Below, in pieces: positions 9,562-19,960 of a stretch of DNA of 64,000 nt. Within the stretch, counting starts at the first letter, position 1; each line of letters starts with the position of its first letter. Both the position numbers and the translations under genes were made by a program. The DNA comes from Dysidea avara (taxonomy: Eukaryota; Porifera; Demospongiae; Dictyoceratida; Dysideidae), in contig NC_089279.1 in NCBI RefSeq assembly GCF_963678975.1, forward strand, positions 25,654,004-25,718,003, in the 5' to 3' direction. The notes beneath the pieces were generated by a model. That model had not been told where the DNA came from and searched no databases. It saw nothing but the letters and a program-made list of their open reading frames with translations.

Positions 9562-11370
9562 TGATTGATTTTTTGCAGCTGAACTCTCTACATGGTGGTT
9601 TCTTTGTAACTGAACTCTCTACAGGGTGATTTGTTTGTAGCTGAACTCTCTACAGGGTGATCTGTTCGTAGCTGAACTCCCTATAAGGTAACTTCTTCTA
9701 GCTAATCTTTCTACAGGGCGATTTGTTTGTAGTTGAGTTCTCTACAGGGTGATTTGTTTGCAGCTGAACTCTCTACATGGTAGTTTCTTTGCAGCTGAAC
9801 TCTCTACAATGTGACTTCTTCTAGCTGAACTCTCTACAAGGTGACTTGTTTCTAGCTGAACTCTCTACAGATGATTTGTTTGCAGCTGAACTCTCTACAT
9901 GGTGGTTTCTTTGTAACTGAACTCTCTGCAAGGTGACTTCATCTAGCTGATCTCTCTACAGGGTGATTTGTTTGCAGCTGAACTCTCTACATGGTAGTTT
10001 CTTTGCAGCTGAACTCTCTACAATGTGACTTCTTCTAGCTGAACTCTCTACAAGGTGACTTGTTTCTAGCTGAACTCTCTACAGATGATTTGTTTGCAGC
10101 TGAACTCTCTACATGGTGGTTTCTTTGTAACTGAACTCTCTGCAAGGTGACTTTTTCTAGCTGATCTCTCTACAGGGAGATTTGTTTGTAGCTTAACTCT
10201 CTACAGGTGATTTGTTTGCAGCTGAACTCTCTACATGATGGTTTCTTTGTAGCTGAACTCTCTACAAGGTAATTTCTTCTAGCTGATCTCTCTACAGGAT
10301 GATTTGTTTGTAGCTGAACTCTCTACATGATGGTTTCTTTGTAGCTGAACTCTCTACAAGGTGATTTCTTCTATAGCTGATCTTTCTACAGGGTGATTTG
10401 TTTGTAGCTGAACTCTATACATGATGGTTTCTTTGTAGCTGAACTCTCTACAAGGTGATTTCTTCTATAGCTGATCTTTCTACAGGGTGATTTGTTTGTA
10501 GCTGAACTCTCTACATGATGGTTTCTTTGTAGCTGAACTCTCTACAAGGTAACTTCTTCTAGCTGATCTCTTTACAGGACAATTTGTTTGTAGCTGAACT
10601 CTCACATGATTGTTTCTTTGAAGCTGAACTCTCTACAAGGTGATTTCTTCTAGCTGATCTTTCTACAGGGTGATTTGTTTGTAGCTGAACTCTCTACATG
10701 ATGGTTTCTTTGTAGCAGAACTCTCTACAAGGAAACTTCTTCTAGCTGATCTCTCTACAGGGAGATTTGTTTGTAGCTGAACTCTCTACACGTGATTTGT
10801 TTGCGGCTGAATTCTCTACATGATGGTTTCTTTGTAGCCGAACTCTCTACAAGGTAACTTCTTCTAGCTGATCTCTTTACAGGGTGAATTGTTTGTAGCT
10901 GAACAATCTACAAGGTAACTTCTTCTAACTGATCTCTCTACAGGATGATTTGTTTGTAGCTGAACTATCTACAAGGTAACTTCTTCTAGCTGATCTCTCT
11001 ACAGGGTGATTTGTTTGTACCTGAATTCTGTATAGGTGATTTGTTTGCAGCTGAGCTCTTTACAGAATGGTTTCTTTGTAGCTGAACTCTCTACAAGGTA
11101 ACTTCTTCTAGCTGATGTATCTACAGGGTCACTAGTTTGTAGCTGAATTCTCTACATGGTGGTTTCTTTGTAACTGAACTATCTACAAGGTGACATCTTC
11201 TAGCTGATCTTTCAACAGGGTGATTTGTTTGTAACTAAACTCTCTACAAGAAAACTTCTTCTAGCTGATGTCTGAACAGGATGAATTGTTTGTAGCTGAA
11301 CTCTCTACAGGGTGATTTGTTTGTAGCTGATCTCTATACAGGTTACTTATTTCTAACTGATCTCTTGAAT
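9562..11370. repeat. Minisatellite array, copy 1 part 2
   Basis: The same 30-31 bp units as 7430-8659 continue after the family Q insertion. Toward the distal end the units degrade and end in two copies of GATGACTGCTCTATTAG that lead into the conserved terminal domain. Confidence 0.95.
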
Positions 11371-11905
11371 TCTGTTCAGGATGACTGCTCTATTAGGATG
11401 ACTGCTCTATTAGAGTATCTCGATCTCGCACTTGCTACACCAAGTTGGATTTCGTTTTATAACTCCGTGGTTTTAAGTCTGATTCTTCTACACCATTGAA
11501 GAGCCTTTCTAAGATGATAACTCCATCTGTACAGCGATTTTCAAAGCATTACCCCAAGCGGTTTACCTGGTAGGCGTGGCAAGCAGTCGTTTTTTATTAG
11601 CTAATCTCGATTGCGTAATTGTTACATACTGTTGGTTTTTTCGTTGTATCTTCCTGGTTTTTAGCTCGATTTCTTTCAAACCACAAAAGGTTTGAGGTTC
11701 AATAGTTAACCTATTCACCCACCGATTTTCAGCTTCTTCCCATACGCGGTTTACCCTGTAGGCGTGACAACATATTGGTGTTATTTTTCGTGAATAATCG
11801 CTCATAACTCTTTGCCTGTTTATCGTATTCCAGCCAAAGTTGGTACAGAGATGCGCCTTTATACCCCCCTTCTGTGTGCCAAATTTCAAGGCGATCGGAT
11901 AAGGC

Positions 11906-12105
11906 NNNNNNNNNNNNNNNNNNNNNNNNNNNNNNNNNNNNNNNNNNNNNNNNNNNNNNNNNNNNNNNNNNNNNNNNNNNNNNNNNNNNNNNNNNNNNNN
12001 NNNNNNNNNNNNNNNNNNNNNNNNNNNNNNNNNNNNNNNNNNNNNNNNNNNNNNNNNNNNNNNNNNNNNNNNNNNNNNNNNNNNNNNNNNNNNNNNNNNN
12101 NNNNN
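11906..12105. other. Assembly gap of 200 N
   Basis: Exactly 200 unresolved bases. It hides the end of H copy 1 and presumably the left end of the pogo-like element that follows. Confidence 1.
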
Positions 12106-12157
12106 GTGCTCGAGAGGAATCACTATAGTATAATGATATTTACATATTCTACACAAT

Positions 12158-12570
12158 TTACAATAGCTTTTTTTCTTTCAAAGGTGCAATTAATTCCTTC
12201 AGTTTGTTAATGTAAGGCGAGGTGTAAGGTGCAGGTCCATACAAGCGGCATTTGCAGGGTAACTCGACGCCATAGCCAGCTCCTCGGTTAACTCTCTCAC
12301 CGGTTACTTCCACGAAGCCTACGTTCACATCTCTTTGAAGAAATTGTGATATTAATCTAGTTAAATTAAATGGGACATGTCCAACTATTTCTTCGTCTTT
12401 CATGATGGCGACAGAGTTAACATCGACTTCATTGTCAGGCTCCCTTCTTAACGGTAAAACTTCGCCGACTTCATATTCCCACCTATCCCCATGTATGCAT
12501 GGTACCCTCGGATATATGAATCAAACTCGTAGACAACAACACGCTCAGGATGAGCAACAATGTGAGCCAT
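12158..12570 (-). pseudogene. HIRAN-like accessory protein, one frameshift
   Basis: The minus-strand ATG at 12570 opens MAHIVAHPERVVVYEFDSYI and continues RGYHAYM. The frame then shifts by one nucleotide around 12480-12505 and continues WEYEVGEVLPLRREPDNEVD, then VAIMKDEEIVGHVPFNLTRL, to a stop at 12158-12160; about 137 residues overall. The pattern GE-x-L-x-REP-x-N-x-x-D, then V-A-I then VGHVP is that of the HIRAN domain (Rad5/HLTF N-terminal family, which binds 3' ends of single-stranded DNA). Similar small proteins are common as repeated genes in cnidarians and sponges, from memory. Its start lies 122 bp from the transposase start on the opposite strand, so the two probably share a promoter. 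The family assignment is by motif only; function in this element is inferred. Confidence 0.6.
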
Positions 12571-12692
12571 GATGACGCTTTTCTACACTTTCTACACGCA
12601 ATAAACACGTGTTATAACTAATTGTACTTGTCAGTAGCTAATTGGCGACAATGATTGCACCTGTCTATAACTAATTGGTATAATCAGTGACA
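12571..12692. promoter_or_regulatory. Divergent intergenic region (shared promoter candidate)
   Basis: The 122 bp between the two ATGs hold three copies of CTAATTG, two of them within TATAACTAATTG (12613-12624 and 12666-12677) and one in GTAGCTAATTGG (12634-12645). No canonical TATA box was picked out. The repeats could be binding sites for the transposase, a promoter factor, or both. Confidence 0.4.
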
Positions 12693-14346
12693 ATGGCGGA
12701 TTCTTGCTCAACACGCCGAAAGCACCTGACGCTCAAGCAGAAGATAGAAGTTATACAAGAGGCAAAGAAAAATCCTAAGCTAGGGGTCAGAGGTTTATGT
12801 CAACGTTTTAACTGTGGGAAGACTCAGATTGCAACTGTTTTAAAAGAGAAAGAGCAGCTATTGGCTTTGTATGAAAGTAATGCCTCTGATAAATCTTGCA
12901 AAGTAAGCCTCCGCACGCGAAAGTCTGACTTCAGTGAAGTAAATGAAGTATTGTATAAGTGGTACTTGTTGGCTTGTTCTAAAAACATTTACCCAGCAGG
13001 CCCACAGCTTGTAGTGAAGGCAAAAGAAATTGCAGAGCGTCTAGGGAGAGGCGAATTCAAAGGCTCCAATGGATGGCTGGAAAGAAAATACAATATTAAA
13101 CAACTGACAGTAAGTGGAGAAAGCGGTGATGTTTCTGGTGCAACTGTGGACTCGTGGAAAGAGCGACTCCCTGAGGTTTTACAAGGCTATGCAAAAAGGG
13201 ACATATGGAACCTAGATGAAACTGGTGTGTTTTGGAAAGCATTACCTGAACGTGGTTTTGTTCAAAAAGGTCGGTCTTGCAAAGGTGGAAAGAAAAGCAA
13301 ACAAAGGTTTACCATAGCATTCATCGCAAATGCAGATGGTGGTAAAGAAAAGCCTGCATGTTGTTATCTGGAAGTATGAGAACCCGAGATGTTTTAAAAA
13401 TCTTAATAAGAGTCTTCTTCCTGTCTCTTATTTCAGCCAGTCCAAGGCATGGATGACTGGGGATATCTTGGATAGGATTCTTAAAAAGATAAATCAAAGT
13501 TTGAGGGCTCAGTCTTGGTTTGTTGCTTTACTGATGGATAATGCTGGATGCCATCCCCCTGAAATAAAAGATAAGTACAGCAATGTTAAGGTTGTATTCC
13601 TTCCAGCAAATACCACTTCTCGATTGCAGCCACTAGATCTAGTGATAATTAAGAATTTCAAATTTCACTATCGCCAGTTGTTTTTGCAATATGTTCTTAC
13701 CAAAATTGAAGAATGTGATACTGCATCACAGGTAGCAGAGTCGCTGAATGTTTTGAAGGCCATCCACTTTGTCAGTGAAGCTTGGGAAAAGGTGAAACCA
13801 GAGACTATATGCAAATGTTTTCGGTCAGCTGATGTACTTGACAAAGATCTCAATGTCACTACTTGTAATGTGGGTCAAGATGATGCTGATCCATTCCTAG
13901 TAGTAGATAGCGAATTTCACCTCGATGATTTGATCCCTCAAGTTGTAAGTGATGGCGCCTGTTCTGTTGACGAGTACCTTGATGGTGATGTATCTTTACC
14001 AGTGTGCCGTGAGCTATCTGAGGAGCACTGGGAAGAAGAGTTCCTTGCTGCAGCCTGCTCCTCTGAGCCAGATTCAATAGACGATGAGGAGGATTGTGTG
14101 GCAGGTGACGTAGAAATGGAAGTGGTTGAAGCTGTACCAAAGATTGACACATTCAAGGATGCAATGAAAAATCTAGAAGATGTCCAACTATTTCTACAAA
14201 ACAAAGGTTTTACAGAAGAAGCTTTGAAAGTTGGTTCAATGGTTACTACTGTAGCTCGCCTGTATTGTTCATCTCTTGTATTTAGTAAGCAAACAACTTT
14301 AGATAGTTATTTTTCAAAGCAGAGTGAAGAACAGCTTAGTGACTGA
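12693..14346 (+). pseudogene. pogo/Tigger-like DDE transposase, one frameshift
   Basis: Start at the ATG at 12693 (ATGGCGGATTC). Residues about 10-60 form a psq/CENP-B type helix-turn-helix (LTLKQKIEVIQEAKK, LCQRFNCGKTQIA). Residues about 80-140 form the second CENP-B-like domain (GRGEFKGSNGWLERKYNIK). The catalytic core shows WNLDETGVFW, then LLMDNAGCHPP, then RLQPLDLVIIKNFKFHYRQL, giving all three acidic residues. A single-nucleotide shift near 13350-13365 separates the first block (ending at 13379) from the rest, which reopens at VVIWKYENPRCFKN. The C-terminus is acidic and ends at 14346. Total length about 550 residues is usual for Tigger/jerky relatives. The frameshift makes this copy inactive unless it is a sequencing error. 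Confidence 0.85.
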
Positions 14347-14506
14347 CTATGTGCATAGGTGTGAACTGTTGTTATAGTGTAATCAATCTTCAAACATTAT
14401 AATTATGCTGTGTATGATATTATATGCATAAATATTTCAACCTCCTTACAAAGGACACCTCCATATAAAGGACACTTAAGCTTGGTCCGTGGGTGTCCGC
14501 TATATA

Positions 14507-14520
14507 GAGGTTCCACTGTA
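14507..14520. repeat. Right terminal repeat and TA of the pogo-like element
   Basis: GAGGTTCCACTG followed by TA. Immediately inside are two further GGACAC-containing blocks (about 14450-14500), common subterminal repeats of Tigger elements and probable transposase sites. Confidence 0.75.
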
Positions 14521-14561
14521 TTTGGCCTCTAGGTTGATTGAGAACAATTGAAACTTCATTT

Positions 14562-15170
14562 GTGACCGGATCTTGAAAACCTACCTTTTTTGGCACAAGT
14601 AAACTTTTTGGGAAAACTCAAATGAAAACTTCAACTTTTTTTTTAATTGATTTTTTTTGCACATTTGGATAAAACAACTATTAAACCTTCTTGCTGTGAA
14701 GTTTCACACCCAAAGCTTCTTTTTCCTATGAGATATAGATAATTATATCAGATCATGTAGTAATTTCACATGGGTGGGACAACAATAACTTACAAATTTG
14801 GTGATTTGTTCTGCTGCTGGAATGGCTAAAACTTAGTCTCAGACAATGATACATGGCATTTGATTGCAGAAAAGTACCAAGAATACTTCATTAATTAATC
14901 AGAAATGTCTTTTAAAGTATTTTAGATAGTAAGAATGGAATTATTGGTAAACAAAGTGATTTGTCACCCTTAATCACTCACAGAACTCAATACATTACCG
15001 TAAAAGTTGGCTTGTAATGTACAGGACAGAAAATTGGCCATATCTCAGGAATGCTTATAGATATTAAGCTGAAATTTTAACACAAGATGAGCACCCAGTA
15101 CCTCATTTTAGCTATAAAACAGAAAATTGACCAATGTGCCAAAAAGGTAGGTTTTCCAAGATCAGGTTAC
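14562..15170. mobile_element. Family G element, long form
   Basis: GTGACCGGATCTTGAAAACC at the left is inverse to GGTTTTCC...GATCAGGTTAC at the right, with CTACCTTTTTTGGCAC against GTGCCAAAAAGGTAG inside. ATTT flanks both sides (14558-14561 and 15171-15174), again a 4-bp duplication. It is 609 bp with no supported open frame. Confidence 0.85.
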
Positions 15171-15174
15171 ATTT

Positions 15175-15901
15175 GGTGTTGAAATTAAGACTGTAGGGTA
15201 GTGATGTATGGTGAAATCAATGATGCAAATCTTGAGGCGATTGAGTAAATATTGAAGCGATGGCAGGGCAATGAATGTTTGGAATGCACAAAGGAACTGC
15301 AAAGCATGCACCTGTAGTTGCATCTAACTGCATGTGAGAAAAAAAAGCAAAAAAAAAACCCTTTGATGTCAGCAATCTTGATCTCGAAACAGTTGACATG
15401 GATTTGCTTCACCTTTTAGTATCATGATCAATATCAAACAACAACTATTCATACTTCATGATACTTAAACATGCGTAGTTCAATCACTGCTATTCATACA
15501 TATTGTATTGTTCAGTATTACCGGAAGCCTTTATATGTGCTACATAACTGCCACTGTCGGATAGTTGTACTGTTGTACACATGCTGTAGGAATCTAATGC
15601 AGTTATGTAATTGTAGAGATCCACCTAGTTTACTCTCGCAGGCCAGATCCAGGAGTGCACAGCTTTCAGTATAAGGCACAAGTGCTTATACCTACTAATG
15701 ACTTGCCCTGCAAGGCTAAGTTAGGGCACGCCAGCTGAATCGCTGTCAGCATGCATTAGATTTCTAGAGCATGTGTACAACAGTATATATGGTGTATGGT
15801 ACTCTGACAACTTTGTAGCGTGCTAGCCTATCCTCTGCACATGTGCTTATAAATGGATAAGCACTACCAGAAGACAATGTCTGTGTCTGGAAGTGAAGAC
15901 T
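15175..15901. other. No gene seen
   Basis: Short overlapping minus-strand frames here contain low-complexity K/F runs from A and T tracts and are not convincing. Confidence 0.45.
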
Positions 15902-15990
15902 ACCATATAGTAAAATACTTTGGCAGTAAAAACTTTTGCGAATTTGGTGAATAGTGTTCAGTTCGCCAAAGCTTTTCGCCAATTATTTTA
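15902..15990 (+). repeat. ~90-bp direct repeat, left copy
   Basis: ACCATATAGTAAAATACTTT then GGCAGTAAAAACTTT, then GTTCGCCAAAG and TTTTCGCCAAT. The same order recurs at 16437-16517. Inside each copy, TTTGGCGGTAAAAAC and CGCCAAAGTTTT are partly inverse. Confidence 0.7.
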
Positions 15991-16306
15991 GATGATCACA
16001 CGAGCACACTGAGTAACTAGAACTTGAGATGAAGTTCAGCTCGTACCGCCACGCAATAATTATCGAGCTGACTTTGGAGATCTTGATCTTCCTAGGAATG
16101 TGTCCCACAGTTGTAAGCACTCCTTGGGATAACATTTCCAACCGACTTCCCGTTCGCACGTCAATTAGTTCATCGTCTTGTGATGGATTTGGCCAAATAC
16201 TTTGATATATGTGATAACCTCTGCTACTGGAGTTCACTGAAAATGCAAATACGGTCGCTCTTGGCATTGCAGGAGATAGAGAAGCACCTCGAGAAGCCGG
16301 AAGCAT
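15983..16306 (-). pseudogene. Second HIRAN-like remnant
   Basis: The minus-strand ATG at 16306 leads to VFAFSVNSSSRGYHIYQSIW, then PSQDDELI, then LTTVGHIPRKI, which lines up with the HIRAN-like gene at 12158-12570 (RGYHAYM, GEVL, IVGHVP). The NxxD block expected between is altered (RTGSRLEMLSQGV) and similarity stops after the VGHIP motif, where the frame reads SIIIAWRYELNF and then serine-rich sequence. The gene therefore looks frameshifted or truncated at its C-terminus. It lies between two direct repeats of about 90 bp. No transposase was seen with it. The assignment rests on short motifs. Confidence 0.45.
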
Positions 16307-16436
16307 GCCATTGCTAGCACGTCGTTAGACAGTAGCTACAAAAGTACTGCTACAACAACAACACTAGCTACCTTTACACTTACCACACTACTTAACTTAA
16401 CTGATGAGTTGACACCTTGTTGTTTTATCCTTACGT

Positions 16437-16517
16437 ACCATACAGTTAAAACGTTGGCGGTAAAAACTTTGGTGAATATTATTTCAATCGCCAAAGTTTT
16501 TTCCACCAATTTTTTCA
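16437..16517 (+). repeat. ~90-bp direct repeat, right copy
   Basis: ACCATACAGTTAAAACGTTG then GCGGTAAAAACTTTGGTGAA then CAATCGCCAAAGTTTTTTCC; the direct repeat of 15902-15990. A further end-like TTTTTACCGCCAAAGTATGG at about 16536-16556 is inverse to the start of both copies and may be the outer terminus. Confidence 0.7.
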
Positions 16518-16589
16518 ACAGAGGGATTTCGTCACATTTTTTTACCGCCAAAGTATGGTATTGTACAGAACAATGTTAAGTATGAAAAA

Positions 16590-17060
16590 TAACTGGTATT
16601 TAAGTGTAGGAGCTTATGAGCCGCCCAAGGCAGCTGAGGAGCATGAAACTGAGTTCCATGACAATCCGAATTACATCACCGTGTTTGTTTTATGTTACGT
16701 GCAAATGGTGCTCCAGCCACACGAGGTAGAGACGAGTTTGTCACCATCGAAGAAGAGAAAGACATCGAGGAAGGCTAAGCCAACTTTACCATCGCCATGT
16801 GTCACTGGTCATGCACAATTTCGTATAAGGCTTTAAAAACATTAATAACGAAATGTTACTTGGAAACTAATTGGTAATTGATTTGGATTGTGATGGCACC
16901 TGGCAGGCAGTGTAATTTTGTGCCCCTTTGCCGCCTTTGGCAGCTCATAAGTTCCTGATAAGTGTAAAAGTGCATTTTGAAATGTCCATACACCGTGTCC
17001 GTGTCCACCTTTTCCACCACCCTCTACTGTCATTAATTTTTGACAGTAAGTTATTGTAAC
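16590..17060. repeat. Imperfect inverted pair encoding similar peptides
   Basis: Plus-strand GAGCTTATGAGCCGCCCAAG (16609-) and minus-strand ACTTATGAGCTGCCAAAGGC (16954-) are diverged inverted copies. Both read a similar peptide (YEPPKAAEEHETEF against YELPKAAKGHKITL) followed by an NPN block. It could be an old element with coding ends. No family recognised. Confidence 0.4.
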
Positions 17061-17219
17061 ACACATGTGTAATGATGCTCACACCTCTCTGCAGGGGTAA
17101 TTTATGGTTAACCATGTAGGTGGACTTAATAATTTCTAGCCAATTATTGGCCTAATTTACATAGCAAATTGTTTTTAATGCCACTGCTAATGTAAATATT
17201 GCAATATCGATACTTTCAA

Positions 17220-17540
17220 AATAACACAATATAACCATATGACTGGATCTATGAAAACTTAACACAATTGCACTTTTTAAAATTCCCGGTTATTAAATAT
17301 TCATAATCTACTTAGCCAAATACATGCTCTGGCAAAGTTTCAGCCTCATTTGCCAATAACTTTGCGAGTTAGCTACAGCCCTACAAAGTAGCGAAAACAG
17401 AACATTACTTTAAATTAGTAATATGTCACTGGATCTGCAGTTACCTGACACAATTGTGCAAACCTAAATTTACAGCATAAAGCATTGAATACAATAGGTG
17501 AAATACTTGCATATTATTAAAAATTCCATATCTTTTTAGC
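17220..17540. repeat. Diverged family G fragments
   Basis: ATATGACTGGATCTATGAAA (17238) and GTCACTGGATCTGCAG (17426) resemble family G ends, and CTGACACAATTGTGCAAACC with AAATTTACAGCATAAAG matches the inverse of 35781-35884. Boundaries are blurred. Confidence 0.5.
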
Positions 17541-18357
17541 ACTTTGTTCTTAATGAAGAAAGGGTCTAACAACAAAAACCTGGATATCATCTTTCACCTA
17601 TGTAAGAGGAGCTCGAAAATCTTTGTAGACACAGAAGTTATGGGCATTTGTTTACATCATGTCAAAACGATAGTATGTAATCAATATTTCTTCACTAATA
17701 TCGTCTTTGTAAGTTTGCATGTAGTGAAGAAATATGATACAAGAAAAGACTTACTCAGTAATAGATTCCCTACTCATGACAAACAGGAAGGTGCAAAGTT
17801 CAACTCCATCATGTGTCATTCTGTTTGTAAGTTACAACCACTTTAGTAAGCACCTATAATTTATTTTCCTTAATTATACTTTCTGTACAAATTGATCCTC
17901 CTAGTCTTAGTACCTAGCATTTGTATCTAGTGTTTCAGTTGGTAAATATCAGTAGAGCCCATTGGAAAAGCATTCAAAAGTGCGTTAACATTTACGATCC
18001 GCTATGCTGTCAAATCTCATACTGGCACCTTACAGCAAAATGTACAATAGTTTCGTCTATCCAATCTTTCTTAAAATAAAATTTCATGTTTTAGCATAAT
18101 TAAACCGTCTGAGTTAATGCGCAAACATGCAGGCACAAAGATATACAGACGAAGTTCAGAAACCAGGTGTGCTGCCTTTTGTTGGCTGTGGTTGTGTCTG
18201 GTTAGATACATTAGAAAGTTTCACACGAAAAGGTTCTGTGTCAATGTGCAAAAATGGCCAACAAATTACTTACCCTTTATTCTAACACTGATGTGTATAA
18301 AACAGTACAATAATACTGTTTAATATAGGGTTCCCCTTAAGGTGATGGGTACTATCT
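17541..18357. other. No gene seen
   Basis: Open frames on the plus strand around 17544-17846 and 18117-18323 show no recognisable domain. A donor-like TGGTAAATATC and acceptor-like tracts occur but no exon could be supported. Confidence 0.4.
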
Positions 18358-18778
18358 CAGAGCTTATGATAACGTCCGGACACCTGACAAAATCCGGTCA
18401 AATTGCATAGATGTCTGACCATAATGCAATTTGTCCGGACACTGTGTCCCATCAAAGCACAAGGAAGGAGCCTAAGGGCTGAGCTGGCATGCATCAACAA
18501 TAACAGTCACTTAGTTGCCAGGAGATAGTATACATTCTTACAACCCAAGGGAGTGACCACAAATGTACCAATGCCAACCCTCTAGTGTACCGTAACCACA
18601 TAACAGCTGCAGTAAGGCATGTGACATCTTACCACTATAATGTTCATTTGCTATGCTATAGTGGACATGTTGGGAATTCATTTTCCACATGTCCAGTCAA
18701 TTTTGGAAATTGTCCGGCCAATTTTGGTTTGCCAGGACATTGTGGCAGGACAACAGAGAAGTCTTATCATAAGCTCTG
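18358..18778. mobile_element. MITE with CAGAGCTTATGATAA ends
   Basis: CAGAGCTTATGATAA at the left is exactly inverse to TTATCATAAGCTCTG at the right. CTATCT flanks both sides (18352-18357 and 18779-18784), a 6-bp target duplication. Inside are several GTCCGGACA/TTGTCCGGCC blocks. It is 421 bp and non-coding. Confidence 0.85.
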
Positions 18779-18784
18779 CTATCT

Positions 18785-19545
18785 TAAATGTTGCCATTAA
18801 AAACAATCGTAGAAACATGATAACATGAAAATCACTTTTATGGAATAGTAATCCAACATTAAAAACAAGAAAACACTCACAGATGGCCAGAAGTGAACTT
18901 AAAAATATTGCTAAAACCCAATTTTTGGTCTGTCTGCCTGCCAATCTGCCTAGGCGACTACAGTTGAAAGGCTAACAAAAATCTCAGCAGTTAGTAGATA
19001 GTTAAAGAGCTTCTTAGTGCTGTTAAATGTTTTGGCAGATAGTCTATGTAATGGAAGTTATTAAGAAAAGCATGGACTATGAACAGACACTTTAGTGTTA
19101 TTTACACAATGGTGTTAAGAGTCTACCTTATTACTTCTGTACGTACATTATACCACATATCAGCTACAAGTGACTAATTCTACTGTATTAATGATTTACT
19201 TATGTACATATACAGGAGGTTCCAATAATTGATTCTGTAAATAATGATGGAGTATTTGGTGGAATTCGGTATTATCATTGTCGACCGAGGTATGGATGTT
19301 TTTTGAATGTATTTGTATTGCGACCTGACATGCGATTTTCTGAGCCCCAAGGTGAAAAAGCAACAAAACAACCTGTTAACCGTAAGTTTATATGATTGTC
19401 TTACTCTTTCACATATTTCCTCATGTTTTAATAAAGTACTGTAGTGCTGGTTGTTAGTTATGTAGCAATTATGATAAATAATAATAATTTACAATACCAA
19501 TTTGTATCACAGATAAACATAATCTACCTTGGTGGTATATACGTA
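18785..19545. other. No gene seen
   Basis: AT-rich sequence with no supported open frame or terminal repeats. Confidence 0.45.
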
Positions 19546-19960
19546 CAGTGGAACCTCAGTTATCTGAACCCCTTGGGACCAGGGTGGTCCATAAGTCTGA
19601 AAAGTCCGTATCTCTGAAACTGTGTATAAATAATCTTAAAATAGCATGAAGAAAATTTTTTAAAATATCAGTATTTTCAACTACTCTAATAGAACAGTCA
19701 CTACTCTAATAGAGCAGTCATTTCCGTGGTTCGGTTAACCGAGAATCTGGATAAGTGGGCTCCGGATAACTGATGTTCCACTGTATCTCTGAAACTGTGT
19801 ATAAATAACCTTAAAATAGCATAAAGAAAATATTTTTAAATATCAGTATTTTCAACTACCCTAGTAGAACAGTCACTACTCTAATAGAGAGTAGTCATTT
19901 CCGTAGTTCGGTTAACCGAGAATCTGGATAAGTGGGATCTGGATATTTGAGGTTCTGCTG
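19546..19960. mobile_element. pogo-like MITE with internal tandem duplication
   Basis: CAGTGGAACCTC at the left and GAGGTTCTGCTG at the right are inverse but for one base, each bordered by TA (19544-19545 and 19961-19962). The ends match those of the transposon that terminates at 14518, so it may be a non-autonomous relative. A segment starting GTATCTCTGAAACTG is tandemly repeated with a period near 174 bp, and each unit carries paired copies of ACTCTAATAGAACAGTCAC/AGAGCAGTCA and TTCGGTTAACCGAG. Confidence 0.85.

Larger units (their letters stand above)
6694..11905. mobile_element. Family H composite, copy 1 (right end lost in N gap)
   Basis: In order: a foldback (6694-7014), a small GC hairpin, an A-rich linker, a long 30-31 bp minisatellite array, then a conserved terminal domain from about 11380 that includes GAGTATCTCGATCTCGCAC and the stretch encoding (minus) ICCHAYRVN. 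The same order is found at 36176-40764 and inverted at 23626-26712. Two other elements have inserted in this copy (7180-7415 and 8665-9556). It breaks off at the assembly gap, so the TCAAGACACACGG end seen in the other copies is missing. Confidence 0.75.
12106..14518 (+). mobile_element. pogo/Tigger-like DNA transposon, left end not visible
   Basis: The right end GAGGTTCCACTG at 14507-14518 is followed by TA (14519-14520), typical of Tc1/mariner-pogo elements; the same end type (CAGTGGAACCTC) marks the MITE at 19546. Internally there is a DDE transposase on the plus strand and a small HIRAN-like gene on the minus strand that diverges from it. The left end should lie in or beyond the N gap; it is not in 12106-12157. 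Confidence 0.8.

Noticed and set aside
7430..11370. CRISPR-like look of regular ~30-bp repeats
   Set aside because: Repeats are contiguous with no unique spacers, vary by point changes and lie in eukaryotic DNA; they are a minisatellite.
13668..14204. Minus-strand frames across the transposase
   Set aside because: They are shadows of the plus-strand transposase gene and lack any domain.
15902..16517. Direct repeats as LTRs of a small retroelement
   Set aside because: They lack TG..CA ends, a primer site and a polypurine tract, and contain internal inverted repeats typical of MITEs.
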